NCBI RefSeq assembly: GCF_014218295.1
Contig: NZ_AP023287.1
Span: 1,550,001 to 1,614,000, forward strand
Direction of reading: 5' to 3'
DNA length: 64,000 bases
DNA from: Mycolicibacterium litorale
Lineage (GTDB): Bacteria; Actinomycetota; Actinomycetes; Mycobacteriales; Mycobacteriaceae
The translations under genes were made by a program, and so were the position numbers. Shown piece by piece: positions 58,952 through 64,000 of the stretch (position 1 is the stretch's first letter; every line of letters starts with the position of its first letter). The notes under the pieces were generated by a model. That model was not told where the DNA came from and did no database searches. It saw only the letters and a program-made list of their open reading frames with translations.

Positions 58952-60025
58952 GCGGTCGAGCACCGCGCGGGTCATCTGCGCGGTGGAGGTGGTGCCCCCG
59001 AGGTCACGGGTGAGGTAGCCGTCACGAAGCGACGCGCGAATAGCCTGCAGGACTTCGGCACCCGCGTCCCGGTGGCCGAGGTGATCGAGCATCATCGATG
59101 CGGACCAGATCGCGCCCAGGGGATTCGCCACTCCCTGCCCGGCGATGTCGGGCGCAGACCCGTGAACGGGTTCGAACATCGACGGCCGCTCACCGGAGGG
59201 GTTCAGATTGGCCGACGGCGCGATGCCGATCGAACCCGCCACCGCCGCCGCCAGATCCGACAGGATGTCGCCGAACAGGTTCGACCCCAGCACGACGTCG
59301 AAGTCACCCGGCTGCAACACCATCTTGGCGGCGAGGGCGTCGATGTGCTCGAGGTGCCACGTGACATCGGGGTGGGCGGCGGCGCACTCGTCGACGACCT
59401 GGTCCCAGAACGGCATCGTGTGGACGATGCCGTTCGACTTCGTCGCCGCGACCAGTCGGCACCGCCGTTCCTCGGCCAGCGCGAAGCCGAACTCGGCGAT
59501 GCGACGGATACCCGTGCGCGTGAAAACCGACTCCTGTAGGGCGAATTCGCCCTCGCCGTGGCCGAATCGGCCGCCGATCGTCGAGTATTCGCCCTCGGAG
59601 TTCTCGCGCACGATGACCAAGTCCACGCCGCCGTCCACGCCGCCGTCCACGCCGCGCGGCAACGCGTCCTTCAGTGGTGATCGAACACCGTCGAACACCG
59701 AGATCGGACGCATGTTGACGTATTGTTCGAACTCCCGGCGAATGGGGATCAGCAGCCCCCACAGCGATACGTGATCGGGGACCCCGGGCCAGCCGACCGC
59801 ACCGAGCAGGATCGCGTCGTGGGCCCGGATCCGCATGAGACCGTCCGGCGGCATCATGGCGCCTTCGGCCGCATGACGTTCGCACGACCAGTCGAAGGTC
59901 TCATAGGTGAAGGCCAGTCCATGTCTGCGGCCGACCGCGTCGAGGATCGCGGTCGCGGGAGGAATGACCTCCTGGCCGATCCCGTCGCCGGGGATGAGCG
60001 CGATGCGGTGTCTGGTTGTGGGCAC
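58937..60025 (-). CDS. Tartrate dehydrogenase/isocitrate dehydrogenase-family decarboxylating enzyme
   Basis: A 362-residue beta-decarboxylating dehydrogenase. IALIPGDGIGQEVIPPATAI, LWGLLIPIRREFEQYVNMRP, LVIVRENSEGEYSTIGGR and the metal site VLGSNLFGDILSDLAAAVAG are closest to tartrate dehydrogenases rather than LeuB. It oxidises a 2-hydroxy acid with NAD+ and Mn2+. An insertion GGVDGGVDGGVDL comes from a 12-base tandem repeat. Divergent from the GMC oxidoreductase, with a GntR-like operator between. Confidence 0.88.
   Translation of the reverse strand: MPTTRHRIALIPGDGIGQEVIPPATAILDAVGRRHGLAFTYETFDWSCERHAAEGAMMPPDGLMRIRAHDAILLGAVGWPGVPDHVSLWGLLIPIRREFEQYVNMRPISVFDGVRSPLKDALPRGVDGGVDGGVDLVIVRENSEGEYSTIGGRFGHGEGEFALQESVFTRTGIRRIAEFGFALAEERRCRLVAATKSNGIVHTMPFWDQVVDECAAAHPDVTWHLEHIDALAAKMVLQPGDFDVVLGSNLFGDILSDLAAAVAGSIGIAPSANLNPSGERPSMFEPVHGSAPDIAGQGVANPLGAIWSASMMLDHLGHRDAGAEVLQAIRASLRDGYLTRDLGGTTSTAQMTRAVLDRLGAH
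59621..59656. repeat. Three tandem copies of a 12-base unit
   Basis: GTCCACGCCGCC occurs three times head to tail (last base differs), in frame, and adds two VDGG units to the dehydrogenase surface loop. Typical slippage repeat. Confidence 0.75.
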
Positions 60026-60102
60026 GGGGCCTCCGTTCGGGTGGTGCCGTCGAGTCGTCCGGGCCGTCTGCCGGCCCGGCTTCGAAGGCTCATGTTATTG
60101 GA

Positions 60103-60116
60103 GATTGTTTACAATC
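60103..60116. promoter_or_regulatory. GntR-type operator GATTGTTTACAATC
   Basis: Perfect 6-base arms GATTGT and ACAATC around TT, a typical FCD GntR operator, in the divergent promoter between the tartrate dehydrogenase and GMC oxidoreductase genes. No matching regulator is in the window; it may lie to the right. Confidence 0.58.
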
Positions 60117-60230
60117 GACGATCGCGGGGCTAGGGTCTAGCCAACGTCCCGAGTAACCGGGAACACACTCGACGGCGCGTTCCGGCGGCATCGCTCACGT
60201 GATCTACGAATGATCTAGGAAAAGGACAGC

Positions 60231-61964
60231 ATGGCAACCAAGGGGTACGACTACATCATCGTGGGTGGCGGCTCAGCGGGCTGCGCGCTGGCGAACAGGC
60301 TGACCTCCGATGGCTCGGCCAACGTCCTTGTCATCGAGGCCGGGCACCGCAGTTCGCGGTTCGACCTTCCGGTTCGCGTGCCGTCGGCCTTCCTGTTCCT
60401 CTTCGGTAAGTCGTTCTACGACTGGCAGTACAAGTCCGAGCCGGAACCGTGGCTCAACAACCGCCGGATCGAGCACTATCGCGGAAAGTTGATGGGTGGA
60501 TCGAGTGCCATCAACGGCATGTTCTTCCAGCGGGGCAACGCCCTGAGTTACGAGCAGTGGGGGGAACTCCCCGGCCTACAGCACTGGGATTACGCCCACG
60601 TCCTGCCGTACTTCAAGCGCTGCGAACGGTACATGTCCGCCGACGTCCACAACCCGTACCGCGGCCGGTCCGGACCGATACCGGTCGAGGCGAGCCCCGC
60701 AGACGGCCCTCTGTTCGGTGCGTTCTTCGACGCTGTGCGCCAAGCCGGACACGAGGTCGTCGATGACGTCAACGCCTATCGGCAGGAGGGCTTCTCCTCG
60801 TTCGATCGCAACATCTCCCGCGGTGAGCGGTACTCCTCGGCCCGCGCCTACGTGGACCCGATACGGCACCGCAAGAACCTCGACGTCGTCACCGGCGCAC
60901 TGGTGTCGAAGGTGGTGTTCGAGGGGACGCGCGCCGTCGGTGTCGAACTGTCGTCGCGCAGGGGCGGCAAGAACATCGTCCGCGGCGCCGAGGTGATCCT
61001 CTGTGGTGGTGCATTCAACTCGCCGCAGCTACTTCAGCTTTCGGGCATCGGTGCTGCGGACGAACTGCGCCGCCTCGGTATCGACGTCGTCCACCACCTG
61101 CCCGGGGTCGGGGAGAACCTGCAGGATCACCTGGAAGCCTTCGTGATGTACGCGTGCACCCAGCCGGTGTCGATCCTGCCGTACCTCAAGCCCAAGGCGT
61201 GGCCCGGCGTCGGCCTCAAGTGGCTGTTCCAGCGCTCCGGTGTGGCCGCGACCAACCATTTCGAGGCAGGCGGGTTCGTCCGGTCCAACGAGGACGTCGT
61301 CATGCCCAACCAGATGATGACGTTGCTGCCGGTGGGGGTGCGCAACGACGGGACGCCGGCGCCGACTCCGCACGCCTACCAGATCAACATCGCGCCGCAG
61401 ACGCCCACGTCGGTCGGCCACGTGAAGCTGCGGTCGAAAGACCCGAGCGCACATCCGATCCTGCGCTTCAACTACCTGTCCACCGAACAGGACCGCAAGG
61501 AGTGGATCGAGGTCGTGCACATGGCCCGCGACATCCTCAACCAGCCGGCGTTCGCACCCTTCAACGGCGGTGAATTGTCTCCCGGTCACAGTGTGCGCAC
61601 CGACGAGGAGATCCTCGAGTGGGTGGCTAGGGACGCCGAGACGTCGTACCACCCGTGCGGCACAGCGAAGATGGGCATCGGCGAGGACTCGGTGGTCCAC
61701 CCCGACACCATGCGGGTGCACGGCGTCGACGGGTTGCGGGTCGTCGACGCCTCGGTGATGCCGATCATGCCCAACGCCAACCTGTACGCCCCGGTGATGA
61801 TGATCGCCGAGAAGGCCGCCGACTTGATCCTCGGTGTGGATCCGCTTCCAGCGGAGCACGTTCCGTTCTACCGGCACGAGCCCACGTCGGCCGCTGACAT
61901 GCGGAACGGCAAGCCCGCATCTCGGGCTCGCAAGAATGCCGCATCCGTCACCGCGACCGGCTGA
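60231..61964 (+). CDS. GMC oxidoreductase (choline dehydrogenase-like)
   Basis: A 577-residue GMC flavoenzyme after AGGAAAAGGAC. YDYIIVGGGSAGCALANRLT binds FAD; YRGKLMGGSSAINGMFFQRG and GAFNSPQLLQLSGIG are GMC signatures 1 and 2; YHPCGTAKMG and NANLYAPVMMIAEKAA carry the active-site His and Asn. Oxidises an alcohol, probably an amino or quaternary ammonium alcohol, to an aldehyde or acid. First gene of an operon with a DAO-family oxidoreductase and an APH-like kinase. Confidence 0.9.
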   Translation: MATKGYDYIIVGGGSAGCALANRLTSDGSANVLVIEAGHRSSRFDLPVRVPSAFLFLFGKSFYDWQYKSEPEPWLNNRRIEHYRGKLMGGSSAINGMFFQRGNALSYEQWGELPGLQHWDYAHVLPYFKRCERYMSADVHNPYRGRSGPIPVEASPADGPLFGAFFDAVRQAGHEVVDDVNAYRQEGFSSFDRNISRGERYSSARAYVDPIRHRKNLDVVTGALVSKVVFEGTRAVGVELSSRRGGKNIVRGAEVILCGGAFNSPQLLQLSGIGAADELRRLGIDVVHHLPGVGENLQDHLEAFVMYACTQPVSILPYLKPKAWPGVGLKWLFQRSGVAATNHFEAGGFVRSNEDVVMPNQMMTLLPVGVRNDGTPAPTPHAYQINIAPQTPTSVGHVKLRSKDPSAHPILRFNYLSTEQDRKEWIEVVHMARDILNQPAFAPFNGGELSPGHSVRTDEEILEWVARDAETSYHPCGTAKMGIGEDSVVHPDTMRVHGVDGLRVVDASVMPIMPNANLYAPVMMIAEKAADLILGVDPLPAEHVPFYRHEPTSAADMRNGKPASRARKNAASVTATG

Positions 61965-62019
61965 TCCTCGATCACGCTTCAGCGGACGACACTCACGAAG
62001 GTATCTGGAGATGAAGAAG

Positions 62020-63471
62020 ATGGCGGACACGATTCCGCTCAATGGCGCGGTCTATTGGCTCGACGAGGTCATGGCGGACGAGGACCAGCCGGCGTGCCCA
62101 CCGCTCGTCGGCGACGTCACCGCCGACGTCTGCATCGTCGGCGGTGGCTACCTGGGCCTGTGGACGGCCATCGAGATCCTGGAGCAGGCACCCGACACCC
62201 GCGTCGTGCTCATCGAGGCCGAGGCATGCGGTTTCGGCGCCAGCGGACGCAACGGCGGGCAGACCACGGGCTGGCATGACGAGCTCGACGTGCTCATCAA
62301 GCTGTACGGCGTCGAAGAGGGTCTGCGACTGGCGCAGCGGTCGTCCTGGGCGATCGACCGGGTGATCGACTTCTGCGATCAGTACGGCATCGACGCCAAC
62401 ATCCGTCGCCGCGGGATGACCAAGGCCGCGGTGACGAAGTACCAGCTCGGCAAGTGGCGCTCAGCCGTCGACGCATGCAACGCACATGGCCGAGGCGACC
62501 TGCTGGTCGAGGTCGCCGGGGCCGAGTTGCGCAGGCGCACCGGCTCTCCCGTGCCGCTCGACGGTGCGACGCAGACCGACGGCGCCACCCTGCAGCCCGC
62601 TCGCCTGGCGCGTGGTCTGCGCCGGGTGGCCCTGCAGTTGGGCGCCAGGATCTACGAGGGCACCCCGATGACCGGACTCGACCGGGGCAAGCCGTGCCGG
62701 GTGCGGACCGGCGCGGGTTGTGTAACCGCCGGTCAGGTCGTGCTCGCCATCGGTGCGTGGATGGGCAGTGTTCGCGAACTGCGGCGCGCCTTCGTCCCGA
62801 TCGGCAGCTCCATCGTGGTCACCGAACCCCTCGGGGACCGCCTGTTGAAGCGGCCGTTCGCCGACGGATCCGGATTCGGCGATCAGCGGCTGTCGGTGCA
62901 TCACATGCAGGTGACGCCGGAGGGCCGGCTGGTGTTCGGCCGTGGCGGAGGCCCGCTAGGACCGGCGGGCAAGGTCACCGCGCCCGTGCTTTACGACCCA
63001 CGTTCGATGCGCTCCATCGTCAAAGACCTGCGCCGGTGGTTTCCCGACCTCGCCGACGCCAGGATCACCCACGCGTGGAGTGGTGCGGTGGACCGTGCGC
63101 CGAGCCATCTTCCGTTCATCGGACGCCTCGGCGATCACGGCACCGTGCACTACGCGAGCGGGATCTCCGGTAACGGTGTCGCTCCGACCGCCTATCTCGG
63201 GCGGGTCCTGGGCCGGATCGTGCTCGGTATGGACGACGAGGACACCCGTTCCCCGCTGACCAACGGGCCGACGGCGTATCTGCCCCCTGAACCCTTCCGA
63301 TCCGTGGGCGGCGCGGTGGTTCGCGCGGCCGTCGAGCGGGTGGAGGACGCGCAGGAGAAGGGCCTGCGGCTGAACGTCAACAAGATGCTCAAGAAGCTGA
63401 TCACCACGACCACACCGCACGCCCTGGAGCCACGGCTGTGGCGGCAGAACGTGCGTCGGCCCCACAGCTGA
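62020..63471 (+). CDS. DAO-family FAD-dependent oxidoreductase (PuuB-like)
   Basis: A 483-residue amine or amino acid oxidase. ADVCIVGGGYLGLWTAIEIL and ACGFGASGRNGGQTTGWHDE (covalent-type FAD loop) resemble PuuB/gamma-glutamylputrescine oxidase; ITHAWSGAVDRAPSHLPFIG and YASGISGNGVAPTAYLG are family end motifs. Start chosen at the ATG nine bases after GGAG; an ATG three codons earlier abuts it. Removes an amine oxidatively; 55 bases after the GMC gene and 14 before the kinase. Confidence 0.88.
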   Translation: MADTIPLNGAVYWLDEVMADEDQPACPPLVGDVTADVCIVGGGYLGLWTAIEILEQAPDTRVVLIEAEACGFGASGRNGGQTTGWHDELDVLIKLYGVEEGLRLAQRSSWAIDRVIDFCDQYGIDANIRRRGMTKAAVTKYQLGKWRSAVDACNAHGRGDLLVEVAGAELRRRTGSPVPLDGATQTDGATLQPARLARGLRRVALQLGARIYEGTPMTGLDRGKPCRVRTGAGCVTAGQVVLAIGAWMGSVRELRRAFVPIGSSIVVTEPLGDRLLKRPFADGSGFGDQRLSVHHMQVTPEGRLVFGRGGGPLGPAGKVTAPVLYDPRSMRSIVKDLRRWFPDLADARITHAWSGAVDRAPSHLPFIGRLGDHGTVHYASGISGNGVAPTAYLGRVLGRIVLGMDDEDTRSPLTNGPTAYLPPEPFRSVGGAVVRAAVERVEDAQEKGLRLNVNKMLKKLITTTTPHALEPRLWRQNVRRPHS

Positions 63472-63485
63472 CCGAAGGGGCCGCC

Positions 63486-64000
63486 ATGACAGTCGATTCG
63501 TTGACCAGCCGGTCGGCGCGGATACCGGATGGCGAGGCCCAGCGCATCGCCCTCGAGTACTTCGCGATCCCCGGCGAAGTCCACCGCCTGGCGGGGGAGA
63601 AGGACGAGATCTTCCGAATCCGCTCGACGGACACCGGTCAGGACTACTTCCTCAAGATCGCGCACGAGGGAGAGACGGAGGACGCGTACGGTCTGGTGAC
63701 CCGCGCCATGCTGCACGTCGCCGGAGTGGCACCGGCGATCCCGGTGCCGCGCATCGTGCCCGCCGTGGACGGTTCGGTCGAGCTCGCCGTGCCGACCGAA
63801 GCCGGCGCGCGGCGCTGGACCCGCATGACGACGTTTCTTCCTGGCATCTTGCTGAAAACCGTTGAGGTGACGCCGGATCTACGCCGCCGCGTGGGCGGTT
63901 CGCTGGCGCACCTGGCGCGTGCGCTGCGGTCGTTCGACCACCCGTTCGCCGAACGCCGGGTCGGGTGGGACATCGCTCGGGCCAACGACGTGCGCCCGAT
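63486..64000 (+). CDS. APH-fold phosphotransferase, N-terminal part (runs off right edge)
   Basis: 171 codons are visible from the ATG, open to the window end. LAGEKDEIFRIRSTDTGQDY then FLKIAHEGETED is the N-lobe with the ATP-binding Lys; PVPRIVPAVDG, RWTRMTTFLPGILL and FDHPFAERRVGWDIARA follow. The pattern fits hydroxylysine/amino-alcohol kinases of the APH family, which in other genomes are fused or next to class III aminotransferases. Its place after GMC and DAO genes supports an amino-alcohol pathway. The rest lies outside. Confidence 0.75.
   Translation, partial: MTVDSLTSRSARIPDGEAQRIALEYFAIPGEVHRLAGEKDEIFRIRSTDTGQDYFLKIAHEGETEDAYGLVTRAMLHVAGVAPAIPVPRIVPAVDGSVELAVPTEAGARRWTRMTTFLPGILLKTVEVTPDLRRRVGGSLAHLARALRSFDHPFAERRVGWDIARANDVRP

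Overview
The window is high-GC actinobacterial DNA and most resembles a fast-growing mycobacterium (Mycolicibacterium type). The evidence is a DUF732 secreted protein, a PonA2-type penicillin-binding protein with one PASTA domain and a proline-rich tail, a mycothiol-dependent isomerase-family protein, an F420-type LLM oxidoreductase, many leaderless or GTG starts, and a tRNA scar that matches mycobacterial initiator tRNA-Met. I see no rRNA, intact tRNA, CRISPR array or insertion sequence. Almost everything is accessory metabolism: short catabolic operons, each with its own transporter and its own transcription factor.

Left edge (1-6.4 kb): a SLATT-type two-helix membrane effector cut by the window edge, then a gene-free stretch holding a 3' tRNA-fMet fragment. 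This looks like the right border of an integrated element. Next come DUF732, a mycothiol isomerase-family gene, a frameshifted DsbA-like pseudogene, ponA2 and an SPFH (slipin) fragment. 6.4-20.7 kb: a LacI-controlled permease and flavin monooxygenase with two matching operators, an amidase, DUF4189, an HD-domain protein, putP, an alpha/beta hydrolase, a 14-helix MFS exporter, an ArsR-CDF metal efflux pair with an operator over the start codon, and a TetR-controlled AurF-like diiron oxygenase with DUF4873.

20.7-30.3 kb: a B12-dependent diol/glycerol dehydratase cluster in which the large and medium subunits are one polypeptide, with small subunit, reactivase, divergent permease and PucR regulator. 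There is no microcompartment shell. prfC and an unknown protein follow. 30.3-38.9 kb: an MHS transporter, a DeoR/GlpR regulator and a tightly overlapped operon of FGGY kinase, GlpA-like and GlpB-like oxidoreductases, a small membrane protein and EutH, then an LLM oxidoreductase.

38.9-48.2 kb: a Rieske oxygenase operon (DJ-1/PfpI, Rieske oxygenase, reductase, epimerase, unknown, DUF1116), with an XRE-cupin regulator, an amidase and an MHS transporter. A perfect 27-bp palindrome precedes the operon, and weaker copies precede the other promoters, suggesting one regulon. 48.2-53.9 kb: a GntR-controlled split transketolase, MHS transporter, TIM-barrel isomerase and SDR; repeated TGTTGACAGT-type operators mark its promoters.

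53.9-64 kb: an FAD monooxygenase with an unknown partner and a divergent TetR with two palindromic operators; a MetV/MTHFR-like protein paired with a methyltransferase; DUF4396 behind a CsoR/RicR-like copper box; a tartrate dehydrogenase-like enzyme; and a GMC oxidoreductase, DAO-family oxidoreductase and APH-like kinase operon that runs off the right edge. Functions come from reading translated sequence by eye. Substrates of the catabolic clusters are inference.
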